Part shown: piece after piece, positions 34,401 to 48,465 of the stretch
Numbering within the stretch: position 1 is the first letter of the stretch
Layout: every line of letters begins with the position of its first letter
NCBI GenBank assembly: GCA_034190875.2
Contig: CM067358.1
Span: 44,802,690-44,866,689 of the forward strand
DNA from: Urechis unicinctus
Lineage: Eukaryota; Annelida; Polychaeta; Xenopneusta; Urechidae
Length of the DNA stretch: 64,000 bases
Reading direction: 5' to 3'
The notes under the pieces: model-generated
Databases searched by the model: none
The model's input: only the letters and a program-made list of their open reading frames with translations
What the model was told of the DNA's origin: nothing
Position numbers and translations under genes: made by a program

Positions 34401-36608
34401 CTCACTTTGCCCACAAACATAACAATACACTTCCCCAAAACGGATGTTGTTTTTCATTTTATTATTCATACGGCGAATGTTTATGTAGGACACCAATCAC
34501 CGTTGAGTCATTCCTAATCTATACTGTTACTAGAAGTAAGAAAGCAAATGAGTAGATATTGCACATAATTTAGTAATATGTGAACATAATTGTAGTATCA
34601 ATTGATCCCACTGTCCAATACAACAAAGATAATGTGAAGGTTTCTATTCCAAATTGACCCGAGCCTTTAAGTTAGGGCGGAATGATAAAGCTTTTTGTAG
34701 ACCCTGCCATATTTGTATGATATATACTTTGGATAATTCGAAATGAAACATCTTCTCATTTCAAATCTACTTTTGTTTTTCGCTGGCCCGTTTATACTCA
34801 GTAACCTCACAATGAACAAACTGATCGCGATGTGGGTAGAGATACTTCAATGCAAAGCAATTCAGTTATTTTAGATAAGTGATTCCCATGTGGTGTCAGT
34901 GCTACAGGTTTTATGTGAGACCGAAACGGAAGTTAGCGCAAATAGTCAAACCAGCTTCATATGATATACTCGAAAGCCGAATGGAATGTGACGGAAATAT
35001 CTAATTAACCAGACACGTTTTTGTTAAGCTTGCTTCCCAACATCAAAATTTTGTTAGATTGTCAGTGAGGGCCCGATTATGCAACAATGGCAACTTAATC
35101 TAACCTTTATTTTTCAAATGTTGCACTAATGGTATTCCATCGGCGAAAAGATTGACAACATGACATTTTCTGGTCAGGTACCACTCAGCAGATGCATTTG
35201 CACCGATAAAATACAAATATATACCTAAGATTCGAACCTTAGGTTCATGTGATATATATAATATAAGCAATGCAAGTGGCTATGGTGCTTTTAAATAAGA
35301 GGATTCCGAAACACCAGCGAGCACATTCCTACCATTCTCATCACCATGTTATTCAGATACCAAAAAGCTGAAGCATTATCTCATATAGTGTAATGTGCAG
35401 GTACGGCTACAGAAGTATCGACAGTGTGAGTCTGTAAATGGAGGTGGGAGCATTCGAGTGTGTTATAAATCGAGATAAGGAGTATATATCGAATGAGTAG
35501 AAAAATAAACGATGCAGTTTGTCATATTTGAATAGTCAAACTTATAGTATAAATTACACAACAAATATTACGCTTTGAATCATAAAATAGCATACAATAA
35601 AACATTCGTTAAAGATTATGTTAACGGAGATTTGGTGTAATTCTTGTTTTGCCTCCATTATTGCGTAGCTGCTACAATTACTCGATTGTAGCCCTTTATT
35701 ACACTGCGGCCAACAAATTATCGATCAGTTGGCGATATTGTTGCCTTGAAAACATCCTTCGAACCTGATTAACAAAATTAGTTCGCAAACGAGTAGTGAA
35801 TGGTTCGAGTCACCAAGCTTGAACAATTCAGACAACTTCATAAATGGATGTCTAATTGTAAACCATACGCAATGGTCGAACCAGATTGCCATATATCGAA
35901 CACCCAAGGGTATATGATGCTGATATCGTATGTTTAAATGACATCACGGTCCCTTTGAGACGAAGATAACGACTATTATCTCGACCCCTGCGCTCACTCT
36001 GAGATAACTGAATAATCATATGTCATGCACCTGAAGAATTTATCTCCGGAAATAGTCCACATTGGATTTGATGTGGTTAAACCAATGTGCATCATGTATC
36101 GTTCAATATGATTCTGGTTATGTATATATGATATTCAGCCAGCAACTTGTGCAATAGCACGCTTCATATATTGCGAAGTTTAAATGTAATTTTGTCAGTA
36201 TTTTCAGGCAGGCTGAACGAGAACAATGGCCAAACTGTAACTAGTGTCATATTGCCATACTTAACACATTGCTTCCATGTGGTACATTGCAAAAGACCAA
36301 CAATGTAAGTGTTACCAAATCTCGATAAAGTGTCTGTTCTTTATTCTGTTGTTAACCATACCAGTGCTATGTAAGCCGCTGCGTATAAACCTCACGTGCG
36401 TGTAAATATTTCGCGTCTATTACTATTGATGAGCAATAGGATATATTATGAAAAAAGTAAAATATAAAATATTGCGCTGCATACACCTAAAATGTCTTAA
36501 AGAGATGATGCTGTAGAAGAGATAGTGTAATTAACGACCAACAGGAGAGCTTATGACAACACAAAGAGGGCTCACTCCCGCCTTCGCCCGAGAAAACATG
36601 TGACGACG
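31437..36608. other. Intergenic, AT-rich
   Basis: No gene recognised on either strand over 5 kb; few frames exceed 60 codons. A TTTGCCTCCATTATTGCGTA block near 35649 resembles TTTTGCTTCCATTATGGTGT near 50221, a faint dispersed repeat. No RNA gene or transposon terminus seen. Confidence 0.45.
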
Positions 36609-37625
36609 CTACCTGTGATCAGCGTTGTACTTTGTCATTGCGTCTCTTAAAGCCACGTGAAATTCTCTGATTGATTCGAAGCCTGGTCGCCCATACTTAT
36701 CCGAAGACACTATATCTTCAAAAGACGCCGAGCACCGAGACTTTGTGCTTTTTATTGTTTTCATGGAAGCGTCGACTGATGACGGGCGTGTGTTTTACTC
36801 ATTTTCATACTCATCGCACAGTTTGTGAGCCCTTTTCATAATAGCTATATACTGTTTTTCTAACGGCTCGTATAGCACCGATATTCCTGGGTTTCGAAAC
36901 TTGAAGACCTTAGTATCAATGAATGAGTTTGAGAGCCGAAAGTTTGTTTTTTCCTGTAAAGGCAGCATTTAAAGAAGCAATCATCAGACATTGCGATTTC
37001 AGATTAAGATCGAATGAGTGGATGTTGCGTGACATTTCTAAGAAATGTGTATGTACCGCCTGTTGGTGAAGTCACAACAACAGAGGCAAAATATGAACAA
37101 TAAGTTTGCGGTCACTTAGCTGTGTGAAGTCACTTAAAATACGCAAACGTTGCTACGTTTTTACATTACGGGCCATCGCCAAGCATGTTATTGGCCGCAA
37201 ATGCGCATATCCCAAAAACAATTGAATTACGAAGCTTAGAAGAAATTGTACCATTGCTCCTCTAGCCTTTGCCCACAGTGCCGTCAAGTATTTTCGGAAA
37301 GGTGACAAAGGGGTTAAAGACTTCCTGGGTTCCTCAGGATTAATGAAGCCTCACAGGCAAACGCCAACTCTTTGTCAGGTGAAGGAGCATAGGGAATAAT
37401 AAACATTTTGTTCGTTCCTGATATTGCAAGTTCGTCACGCACGGTGGATTGAAAGATGAATGTCAATTGGCGACAGAGTTGTTTTGTGTCTGCGCCCTAT
37501 TCAGCGTAAATATGTGACATTTCATTAGCATCGTGTTGGATAAGAGTGATGCAATTTATACAGCTATACACAGCGAATACCAATATCACGTAGACATCAC
37601 TGATGTTGAGTTGTATGACATCACA
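36609..37625 (-). pseudogene. Decayed unrecognised coding region in several frames
   Basis: From right to left on the minus strand: an open segment at 37314-37625 with a single internal TAG at 37497-37499 and very protein-like reading (RQLTFIFQSTVRDELAISGT; KMFIIPYAPSPDKELAFACE). Across a frame change below 37314 another open stretch continues (LTALWAKARGAMVQFLLSFV). Then an ATG-started 57-codon frame lies at 36795-36968 (FRNPGISVLYEPLEKQYIAI), and 30 bp later an ATG-started 51-codon frame at 36609-36764 (DKYGRPGFESIREFHVALRD). All share one strand and direction, as expected for one gene or a small gene cluster broken by stops and indels. I recognise no family. It could be a lost host gene, a transposon ORF or viral. 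Confidence 0.4.
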
Positions 37626-38468
37626 TCATCAGCCTAGCATTATTAAAGCTGATTTCAACTCATAAACATCTATCGCCAACTGCTCGGCCAAAAAAGAGAA
37701 AAACATATGGTTATTCTCGATATTGCTTTATTTATAACACGTACTGAACGTACTTGGTTGTGCATATGTTTGCCCTGTATTGTCAGAGCGTTATTGGTCA
37801 TCACCAATAGACAGTGAAAAGGGAATTCATGATTCTCCACTTTGATATCGCTTTGAAAGTTATTTCGCCATGAACGGAGAGAATATCGAGCTCTTTACCC
37901 AGAACATATATCTGCCGTTTTGATAACACGTGCTAATAAGACTACACATCGGGGCAATACTAAAGTTATAAGTTCAAACAAACGATCCAATACACTAACA
38001 CTCTTTGTAGTACTACACAATAGCTTGCAGAAAAGTATTGTTACTTATTGAAATAGGGAGTGGGGCATTTTCCTGATACCTTGTCCGCAGATGTGATGAT
38101 TCTAGCGTCGATTCCTCAGTGATCCAGACATCGAATTACTGCTACACAATATCGAAATGCGATTTTAGCACGAAATGCAATCGAAACCGTGTTTCATGTC
38201 ATTCTCGTATCCTCAAACGCACACCTGTCCAGCAATGGGGCCCTAGCCTATAAATTACCTTCCGATGTAATTGAAGGACATGAAAAGGGTATAATTTCAA
38301 CAACTGAATAAAACTCATCACCTGAAGTTGTTGTATCATGTTATCGTGACTGATACCAACTTCTGGGAAGTGATTCAAATCGCAGATATAATCGTAATTC
38401 AGTGCGCACGAACAAAAATTTAACGACTCATTGCTTTCATGAACGTTGCGCCCATTTAAGCAGGTGGT
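37626..38468. other. Intergenic
   Basis: Nothing recognised. Confidence 0.45.
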
Positions 38469-38786
38469 ATGCTGTTTATAGTCGTAGACTTAGAGGAAAC
38501 ACCTCCCGCTGATTTCCATTATCTGCATTTGGGAAACCTTAGTCAACCCCTATTCCCCCACTCCACCCAACACACGTGGACCGGTTTAAATAAAAATCCC
38601 ACATTATCCGAGAATCAAGAGAACGAGATAAGTGTCAGGATTATACCATCAAAAAATAACATGCTTACCGAGGTGAGGTCAAGCCAATGGGATATTCGTG
38701 GAACATCAGACAAATACATATTGCAGGTAATGTCGTTAAGGTTTGAGAATTTGAATCACCCTTTCGCAATATGGAGGAAGTTATAA
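38469..38786 (+). other. 105-codon unrecognised open frame
   Basis: Starts with ATG (MLFIVVDLEETPPADFHYLH) and ends at 38786. Composition is less AT-biased than most chance frames here (Pro, Glu, Asp and Trp present). No motif, no partner exon, no poly(A) signal that I can assign. Could be a relic or chance. Confidence 0.2.
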
Positions 38787-41356
38787 CGCAAGCGTTTGTT
38801 GTTGCGATGCGCCTAACAGTGAATGTAATTTGCAACACAACGAATCTAGTAATGTTAAACTTATTAAATTATTTATTAACATAAATAATAAACCCATAAA
38901 GCTCGCATTTCCGATATATTTATATGATTGTTAAGAATATTTTGGGTAAAGTGTAAGAAAGGATGTATGTCATGTTCAGTGAATTACATGTGTTAGTATA
39001 TGCCACTCACCGTATCACAGAATGTGGTTTTTAGCAAAACAACTGCTAGTATGATGAATGAATGATTAAGCGTTGTATATCATAGGCTTCAGCCTTCAGA
39101 CTATCATGTGTCACAGGAACACGGTCATGGTCCATGCATGACACGGCCATGATCCATACATAGCATTTGTAATTGCTCACAAATTCCATGAGTGGGTGCA
39201 TTTATTATCTCATGCTCGTGATGAGCTATATATATTTCTAGCCGAACCGCTACTGACGTTGAACAGCACTTTACCACAATCCTCTTAAAGGAGGCCACTT
39301 AGAGCTCCAAAGAGGCATACAATGATGTCGCTGTGTAAACAAACTTGTTGACAAACAACCGGCCAGTTTTATTATGTAATATATGAATGCTTGGGTTCTC
39401 TTTCCAAGTGCGACACGGACAACACAGCTCGGTATGATATGAAGGGTGATGCGTGCGCATGTCTCAATCATAGGACGCTGCCAAATATAATAGAATAGAG
39501 AATGACTGCTTGATATTGATTTATTGCTATATATGCTCATTCTGTTTATTATATATAAAAATATGATTCGACAGGAAAGTGACAGTCGTATAGCTTAAAG
39601 AAGCCGTAAATTAATACACTCACGCCATAATCCCTCAGCATGGATCGTATTATACGCTCGGTTTATAAAGCATTGTCAATGCTGGGAAGTAATTGGAAGC
39701 TATTACCGTGGGTGTGATGTTGTACATCATATGATGTCACATCTAAACTCGAGTGATTTGCCAGGAACCTTTTGTCAAATTCCCTTCTTTGACGTACGGC
39801 CATAACGACTGCATTGATCTAATCCGCTCCGGCAAATTTCAAATATACTTTTCAAAGCTTAGGAAGTTTAGCTTAGCCGCTGTGCTGTCATGTGTGAAGT
39901 AACCTGTTTTGATTTATCAGCATACATATTGGGAGACATTTGATGAATTGCCAAATATGTTCTACAAACCCTATTGTATCAGTTATTCAATATTCTCTGA
40001 AAATCACCTGGATGTACTTGCACTGCACCTTAACACTGCATACAATATTAACTGCAATTGGATCTGCTAATAACTACATCCAATTAAGGAGAGGCGTATA
40101 TAATGGGTGCAAGAGAAACTCCGAATCAGCTTGCAAAACGTTGAACATTTTGTCATCCCCATGGTCATTTGATGGAACGAGTTCCGGTTTAAAACAATCA
40201 TGTAAAATAACTCCCTAGTTTCCCTAGTTGCACTTTTAATAATCACCTTCAGTACAGTGGGTATTGGCAAATGAAAACGATGTTGCTAAGCCATGGCCAC
40301 ATAAGATATGTACAACAAGTTTTGTAGTGGTATAATTTTCGTTTAAGCTATGTCCTCCAAAATGTGCCACGCAAGATAATATTCGTGTCGTATATATCAG
40401 TTTGATCTCCCCAAAACGGGACGTTCCTCTTTAGCCACCAATCATATCGAATCAACTGGGAGTTGATGGATCTAGCTTTAACGATATTACTTCCAGCAAC
40501 CATCACCAGACATAAGCTTTCCCTACAGCCCTGACACCTGAGGAGATCTGATTTAATTATCATGTAATCTATTAAGCCACTTAGGTGTACGGGTTGATGA
40601 TATGTAAACTGTGGTCGAATGGAAACTTTTAAAAAGATTACCAGGTCAGAAATACATCGATAGTCTAAGGGTTAGAATAAAAACCTGCTGCTACCCTTAA
40701 TTTGTTTGTGGTGCACGTAACGAGGGCACGATTAACACGCAAAACGTCTCCTTATGGGGCACGCAGTTTGATTTGGTATTATGATATTACGTTTCATACT
40801 TAAAAGTTTACTGACACGGATATATTTGCTATGATGAAGAACGCGTCAAGGACCTTGATGCAATAAGATAATAAAAAAATCCTAATTACACATTAAACTC
40901 CGTCGTATTCAAAATTTTGAGGGGATATTTCTATTGTCAGTAGGATAGAAATGCATCATGCGATTCCCTTACAATTGTCATTTCTTGTACGTATGAATGA
41001 GACAAATAATTCTGGTTCATATTCACATGTGTTCAGATGGTATATCACTCAGTTTGTGGGCCAGATTGTTGTTCTCAACAGCGATATAGCTTATTGCATG
41101 TACCTTCTCTCCATGCGTTATGACAGATCAACAATAATTGGACACATAGAATGTGCGCTTTATGCTCAAAAACTTCACTAAGTTCCTCATTGTTACTGCA
41201 ACCTAAATTTACCAGTAACTGTGATATCAAAAACATCCACGTTAGTATGTCACGACAGACCAGCTTAATCCCTAAGCCACCATAACTAGAGGAGGAATTT
41301 GCCCGTTTTCACAGCCGCTCTATCATCATTGCCATCCCAACTCAGCTTTCTGAGAC
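38787..41356. other. Intergenic
   Basis: No gene recognised. A 22-bp imperfect tandem pair (ACACGGTCATGGTCCATGCA / ACACGGCCATGATCCATACA) lies at 39119-39162. Frames at 39271-39540 (minus) and 39940-40218, 40951-41181 (plus) have no recognisable motif. Confidence 0.4.
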
Positions 41357-41396
41357 GGCCGTATTCATAAAATTAAGATTCCTTATGAATACGGCC
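41357..41396. repeat. Perfect 14-bp inverted repeat, 12-bp loop
   Basis: GGCCGTATTCATAA and TTATGAATACGGCC flank AATTAAGATTCC. It may be the abutted terminal repeats of a short MITE or a solo foldback; no larger arms are visible. Confidence 0.8.
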
Positions 41397-43995
41397 CCTG
41401 ATCGAATGGCGTGCTGAATGTCTTTATATTGTTTCAGGGTCCAAGAAAAATTAGATATAGCGTCTCATGTCATAACGTGTCAACTTGTGATGTCGTTATC
41501 ATAATGCGTCATGACACGTCATGGCGTCTCCAATGCAGCTGACATTTCGATTTGCTGGCATCAAGCTCTCTAATAATTGTAAAGGTCAATCTTCCATTCA
41601 ACAGGTTTAAAGCTACATTAGATATACTTCCTACGCCACTTGGGCTTACATTGAATGATACACATGGCCTCATCAGTCACGTTGTTCACCCCAAATCGTT
41701 GCACCGTTATGGAATCACAATCATCTAGCTGGCCTGCCCAGAAACGTCCATGCCATCATCATATTATAAACACCTGCGACTCCTCTTCATTTCCCATCGA
41801 TCACCAGGCCCAATTTCATGTCGATTACACTTGCAAAGCCATCAACAAATAACAGCTAGCCACTCATTAATTTCACAGTCCATAGGCTGTATTCCTAGCT
41901 ATATGGTTACCTCGGCTTACGTCATCATACACAGATCTTCTTTTATTCAACACAATGCTTACTACCACCCTGCTTACGCCATGCCAGCATTCATCAAATA
42001 ATAGAACCCTGGTTTTGATATAATAACCCTATTCTGGAACAAAAGTACAATATATGCTTCTCTATACTAAGACACGTGATACAACTGCAAACATCCGAAT
42101 GTATTTATTGGCTTGTGTGAGGCGAGACATTATTCAGTCAATTGGTCCGCAGATGGGCTAACTTTAATACTTGCATTTATGCGATTGTATTCAAGACTGC
42201 AGAATATTTTTGAATCACCATGGTGGCATAAGTATGTTCGCATTTATTGAGCAGAGAACATGATGCAAACCATAATAATATTTCGTATCATTTTTGCGTA
42301 GCGATCCCATTCAAAACTACCCTATGTTTTTATGCCATTTCAAGCCTGTAGTAAGTTGCACATGCTAAGCCAGCACAAGGTGACCGTTTCTCTTTATTTA
42401 TGTATTATCATTGAACGCCGATTCGTAATTAATAATGAAAATGGGTGTAATTGTGCAGTGGTGATGATTGTAAAGTACTAATCGGAAGTCACAGAGAGCC
42501 CTGCTGGTTTTATCCGGTAACAATTACTCAGTATTCATTTATTTGTAAAAAGGCAAGGTAAATGATAACTTCCTGGGAGCCGAGGGAACGCGTCAACGTG
42601 ATATCCATCAGAATTAACCTATGAGAAAGATGAGCTTATGCAAAAAAACTAATGGTGCGTAGAGCAGTACATGATGGAAAGGATTACATGAAGTCGTTTT
42701 TATGCGAAGCTGGTGAGGTGAACATGAATAGCGACTATTACTGATAATGAAATTGTAATTCAACACCGAACAAATCTCTATCATGGCATGTCTGAGAAAG
42801 GCACTACATAACGTCCGCTGTCATGGCTTTTCACTGAGCCCCCAACTACAGGTGAGAGAGACTGAAAGCAATGTATAATGTGCCATATTACACCAGTCTA
42901 GCACTATATACACTTTACCATGTAGCTGACTGGTACAAGTAATATGTATCTGCACCAGCCTGAAGTGAGAAAATTAGGTTTGGCACATGAATCGCAACTG
43001 TGACAAATACATTCATCAAGTTGTATTATCTGTATGTTTTGTTACGCGAACACAAACGAAATACCCGTCTTATTTCGGTAATTAGTGACTATAATCTAAT
43101 AGGGCCTGATTATTTTCGCAGATCGTCACATCACATTATTTTTAGCTTTAACGTTTAATGTTTCCTTAACATTATTGGATGCTAATGGCAAGACCATACA
43201 AAACCGTCTGCCATGAGGAGATGTATGATAAGATCAATGGTAAAGGAAGAACTGCATCTTGAATGTCAAAACCTACAGTTGGAAAAAGCAATTATGGTTT
43301 AAGCAAATATATATGATGCGATACCTTAATGCAATATGTAATTGTTATTCATCAAGCCGCACTTATAATTCATAAGATAGATACTTTGGATTAAAAGTAC
43401 AGTAGAACAAATTGTAGTATGGTCATTTAATCCAACACTACTTACAACTTAAAAGATTCCAGGCTCCCGGCAATAAGGCTGGTCATCACCAATAAGAGAG
43501 CGCTGTTGCCACTCATTTTTTCTCTGGCAAAATTACAGCGATGTTTAAATTTGACTGCAACAATCATGACTTGAAGGGTTGCTCATTTGATATATCTGAA
43601 CAATAATACGTTGAATGTACAATGATTGAGTATGAACAATGCTGGTCTTTATAATTCCAAATAAAGAAAAGCAATATGCCGTACATGTCATATACTCTAC
43701 TCACGTAAGTCAGTAGCTACTTGCTTTAAGCAAACCAAAGCACAATGTGTGATTCGCAGTTTTTGCGGTCATCTTAAGTGGAGTGAAGTTTATGTTTTCA
43801 ATAGATGAGGAGTAATATTTCACCACTGAGCCATTTGTCTTTTACTGGAATTTATCGTTAACCTTGCCAAAACAATGTAAGGCTGTATTGTATCCCTCAT
43901 GTATGTAAATGTATATTTGTATTGCAATAAATCAGGAATTGAGTTAACTATGAGCATAAGGAAATAAAGCTAATAATAAAAGGTGTTATATTCGC
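41397..43995. other. Intergenic
   Basis: Nothing recognised beyond short chance frames (41655-42001, plus). Confidence 0.45.
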
Positions 43996-44560
43996 ATGTG
44001 GTTACTGAGCGAGTTTCCTTCGCGAATTGCAAATGTAGCAAAGTTGATTGCTTTGCTTCAACTTGGTTGCTACAGCAATACCGACGAACAGCGGTATCTT
44101 TGTAATGGTTCCTCTCAAGGCTTACCATGTCGTAAATCTGCCATAAAAAGCCATTTCTTTCGCCTAATGGTCGCCCTAAAGAGCTATCTTGTCATCGGTG
44201 TGACCCATTGCTCATGAAACATGGTTAATAAACTCGTGTGGCTTTCGTGTGTTGCGGCGCATTGTGAAGTTCTATTTACAACTATGTAGAAGCATTATTC
44301 AGACCCCGTGAGCGGTCATTCAGATCCGATAAATCGATCATAACGCATGTCTGTGCGCAAGAACACCGTTATAATTCATCACTCTGTCCTATCCTAAAAA
44401 TATAAATTTTAATGGATACAAAGATAGTCATCGTCGTAATGGGTTGGTCCGGAACAAGCAATTACCGAACCAAGAGGCTCATGAAGCTCCAACAAATCAA
44501 GTTTCAGACACTTCAAGACCACCTACGATCTTTCTTAGACCCACAATAGTTTGCTTCTGC
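43996..44560. repeat. Diverged tandem duplication, copy 1
   Basis: Shares ordered blocks with 45065-45590: AATACCGACGAACAGCGGTA (about 44077) against GATACCGACGAACTGCGACG (45121), AAAGATAGTCATC (44420 against 45430) and CCGGAACAAGCAATTACCGA against CCGGAACGAGCAATATAGCA. Offset about 1.0-1.06 kb. Frames at 43996-44217 and 44444-44758 lie in or just beyond this copy but are not preserved in copy 2. Confidence 0.6.
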
Positions 44561-45064
44561 TGCCGACAAGCAGTAATAATTACTGTTATTATCGGATGTC
44601 GTGATATCAGTCAGTCCCTTGAAGGAATGAGGACAAAACTCTCGATGGTGTGTGACATATCATGGAAATACGTCCGTTCACACCTAAATGCCATGACAAG
44701 AGAGGCAATGAATCAATTGTATGCTGTTGGTAATTACGTCCATGGGTTGGGTTTTTGAGTTACGTTAATAATGGTAGTTTATATTGTTTGATGCTTTTAT
44801 CTACAAACCAGCAGATTGCATACGTAACGCACCTGAGGCAACAAGTCCTTCCTGCTGGAACCATCTTCCTCATATATATGGGACTACTCTCGTAATTAAT
44901 CAATTATGAACACTAATGATTAACTGATTCAGATAATACTCATTAAATGGGCCAAGAACAAAATGGGGCAAGAAAACAATTATCTGAAAACCTCCTAAGC
45001 CCCATTAAGTTGACTATGAAAATAAATAAATACAGCTAGTTGTAATATTTACATACGTTCACTA

Positions 45065-45590
45065 CACACGCCTCCCTTCTCGGGAGTTTGCCGATGAAAC
45101 ATCAGTATCGTGGTTACAGTGATACCGACGAACTGCGACGTCTTCGTCATGGGTCCTGTTTAGGCTGCATATCTCGTATTTTGTGTGACCATCTGCCATA
45201 GAAAGCTACTTGTCGACCTATAACGCAGTCTACTCACATGCGTAGTCCTCTTCTAGCGAACCTCTGTCAAAAAACTTGTGAGGGTTCCGCGTGTTTAGGC
45301 GCATTACGAAGGGGTGCTTTAGAACTAATATTTCCATAATATGGCGCTTTAGTGCGCAAGTGGTGTCAATGCGATAGGATATCGCTATGAGGGATCGCCT
45401 TGGTGGGGAAGTCTATTGATATTAGTATAAAGATAGTCATCACCGAATTGGTATTCCTAGCATATATCTGAAGCGGCATCTAAAAGGTACTGTTGTCGGT
45501 TGGGTTCGCCCGGAACGAGCAATATAGCACCTAAAGGCACATGCAGCTCCCATTACTGGGATTCGACGGCCTCAGCATCAATCATTGCTC
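45065..45590. repeat. Diverged tandem duplication, copy 2
   Basis: Partner of 43996-44560 in the same orientation; substitutions and indels throughout. No coding potential conserved between copies. Confidence 0.6.
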
Positions 45591-46539
45591 ACACCGTGTG
45601 TAAACTGTCACGTTTATGTAATGATAGAAAGTATTGATATTATAGACCTCAATTATCACAAATCGCATAACCCATGCATAGAGATCAATTTCACCAGTCA
45701 TGAAGACAGCGTGCTATAGCGTTCACATATAGGAGCTGTTTATCGAGAAAATATAATGCTATGCTCTTTGGTCTTTCTAAGATGCAGCAATGCAATGATT
45801 AGGAAGATTCAAGCATTCAAGGGTTAATAAAACGGATCATTTACAGCACACATGAGCAAACGGGTCGCATAGAAGGATAACCTTGAGTTAGTTTACTATT
45901 ATAATGAAATTAAATGATGTAAATGAGTATGCCTCTAAACCTTGACGATCTGACGCCTTTCAGAATTATGTATTCACCCTAAATCAAAAGACCCTCACTT
46001 GATTATATTCAGTGGATAGAGAATCTTATTCTTAAATTGTAGCATGAGAGTCGCTAGCTAGGCCCGGCCGGGAATTTTCAAGCATGCAATTTACTGTGGA
46101 AACATCTGCGTATATTGTTCTATCATTGGTCTTTACTCTTCCCTTTTTAGTCATTGTTGTCGACTCCATGTTAACATTACACAAAACAACACTTACAAAA
46201 TAAACTTGACTTAATAAAAGCTGAAGTAGTAATACTAGCATTAAAACGTGTAACAAACTACTACACAAATTTTGCATTCAAATGCGTACAGCTGGTAAAC
46301 TTGTTTCTAATATAAACACACTACACTTTGTATTGAGTTATGCGATTAAGAAGTATGTGTGAAAGGTTTGGAGAGCCGTTATTAATCATGGACCATACTA
46401 TATCAAAACAAATAACCCATATATACAATTCTGCCTTTCAATGTATCATTGCGTGTGGACAGCTCGTCGTTCGACAATATCGACTCCTATCGGTGATAGC
46501 TTAAACCATTCCATACCGGCTCTCGTTGGCATTATCTAC
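45591..46539. other. Intergenic
   Basis: Nothing recognised; a minus frame at 46032-46277 has no motif. Confidence 0.45.
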
Positions 46540-46791
46540 TTCAGTGGAAATTCATATAAGGTTATGATGTGTTGTTATTGAAGTTTAACTCTCGTCTCTG
46601 ATTACCGGGCATCACAGGGTGACGTTCACTTTCAATGGGCGGTTTATATAAGGTTAGGATGTATCATAACTGAATGCTGATCCTCGTCTCTGATTACCGG
46701 CCATCACAGGGCGACATTCACTTTCAATGGGCGGTTTATATAAGGTTAGGATGTATCATAACTGAATGCTGATCCTCGTCTCTGATTACCT
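46540..46791. repeat. 92-bp tandem repeat, about 2.5 copies
   Basis: CTCGTCTCTGATTACC starts at 46591, 46683 and 46775, an exact 92-bp period. Full units share GGGCGGTTTATATAAGGTTA and ATGTATCATAACTGAATGCT. A more diverged partial unit precedes. Looks like a small minisatellite. Confidence 0.9.
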
Positions 46792-48465
46792 GTGATTTAA
46801 CGTTCATCAAAAAGGGGTATACAAGTGCAAAGGTACAGATTGTGTAACAACAACTAAGTATTCGTTTAATCGTAAAATCTTAGGAAATGAGAACTGCCTA
46901 GGTGCCCGGAGGAACATGTCCACATGATATCAACTTTTAAAACACGAATGGCATACGCTAGGAAAACATTGAAATGTTGCATAGAGCGCTGCGAGGCGGT
47001 AAAAGAATTTTAAAATGGTGATGATAAGCTAGACTTGCATTCGTAATGAAGATAAATAGGGCTGGGAGGTAAAGATAGCCAAAGCCAATGTGCAGCTTAC
47101 ACTGCTCACTAACTTCTCATGGTAACTGATAATTAGATTATTTTTCTCCATTGGTGACATGAATAACCGGACCGAATGATGAATTACTCTTATATGTTCT
47201 GTATATGTCAAGGGGTACATTTCCGTCTGCTGACAGGTCTTAAAGAGACTGTTCAGTCCCATATTTGCAACGAGGTTGCCTGGCAAGCTGCTTGGTAACC
47301 TCACCTTGGAAAATAAAAGTTAAAATTTTTCAGACTTTCAGTCGCTACCCGGCGCTGCGGTCTCTGAAAATAGATCTTTACTTCGGCCGTCGCCATTTTT
47401 GTTGTCGGAAATTACCCTTCCTGCTCGTCGGTCTCATTTCTTCGCAATGATGCCCACAACTTTAATCAGTGGAGATTTGATGAAATCTACATTTTGTAAC
47501 CTAAGCGGAAGTATACACTTCGATAGCCAGGTAGTTATAGAGCGCGTAATGATTTACAGTTAAGATTCGTGTGGTTCATGATTTTAGGGAGGGACCGTTA
47601 TCGATAGAAGAAACAACTAACTAAACATTGCTACTGTACAACATAGGTATTTTCAGTCAAATAATAATGTTGAAAATGTATCAGCATTATTTTCGATCAA
47701 GTAAACTTTGCGGCCCAAATTAAAAGATGGCATTATTTATGTCTGCGTTAAACGTAGTAATGAAATAACAAAATGATCCCCGAGTGCCCGATATGGGGCT
47801 GAACAGCCCCTTTAATGCAAATTGCTACCACAAAAATGAAATTAGGCTGGTCCGCCGAGGCCTCCATACAAACTTCGTTGGAGTTTTTGATTTCATAGTG
47901 GTATTTAGACCCAATGGCCTGTAAATGTTAAATGGGTCCAAGTAGCATTGTAGGTATGCATGTGAACATTAAACAGCCACTGTTTAACCTCGATGTGACT
48001 ATGGATAACTTCAGTTGCACACATATCAGTAGTGGGGCTAGTTCATAATACTTCAAGTTTTTTTAATATCGACCCCATATTATTTATCCATGGTCGTGTC
48101 ATATGTGGGTTATAGCATCTTGCGCATCGCGATACATTTTCAACATCAAGACGATTCATGCATACAGCGGAATATCATCACGTGACTATGCGCACTATTT
48201 ATGGTATGGCAACACGGAGTCCAACAATGATACTGCAATTAATTATAATCAAATGGATGCAGCTATTTGATCATGCGCTGCCACTTATTGATTAGTCGCA
48301 GTATAATTATATAGAACACAAACCACCTTAGATAAGACACTGGAGTTACAGTGTAGAAATATCACAACATAGATAAATGTAAAATAGCAAAACATTTCAG
48401 ATACGCTTAAAATCAATTTATAGAGATCCAGTGCAGTATTCGAAATATATATATACATATGTTAC
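46792..48465. other. Intergenic
   Basis: Nothing recognised. A minus frame at 47029-47304 has no motif. Confidence 0.45.

Noticed and set aside
43996..44758. Two ATG-started frames (73 and 104 codons) as genes
   Set aside because: They sit in or next to a diverged tandem repeat whose second copy does not keep the frames, and no motif is recognised.
46540..46791. CRISPR-like array
   Set aside because: The 92-bp units are contiguous tandem copies with no spacers, in a eukaryotic context.
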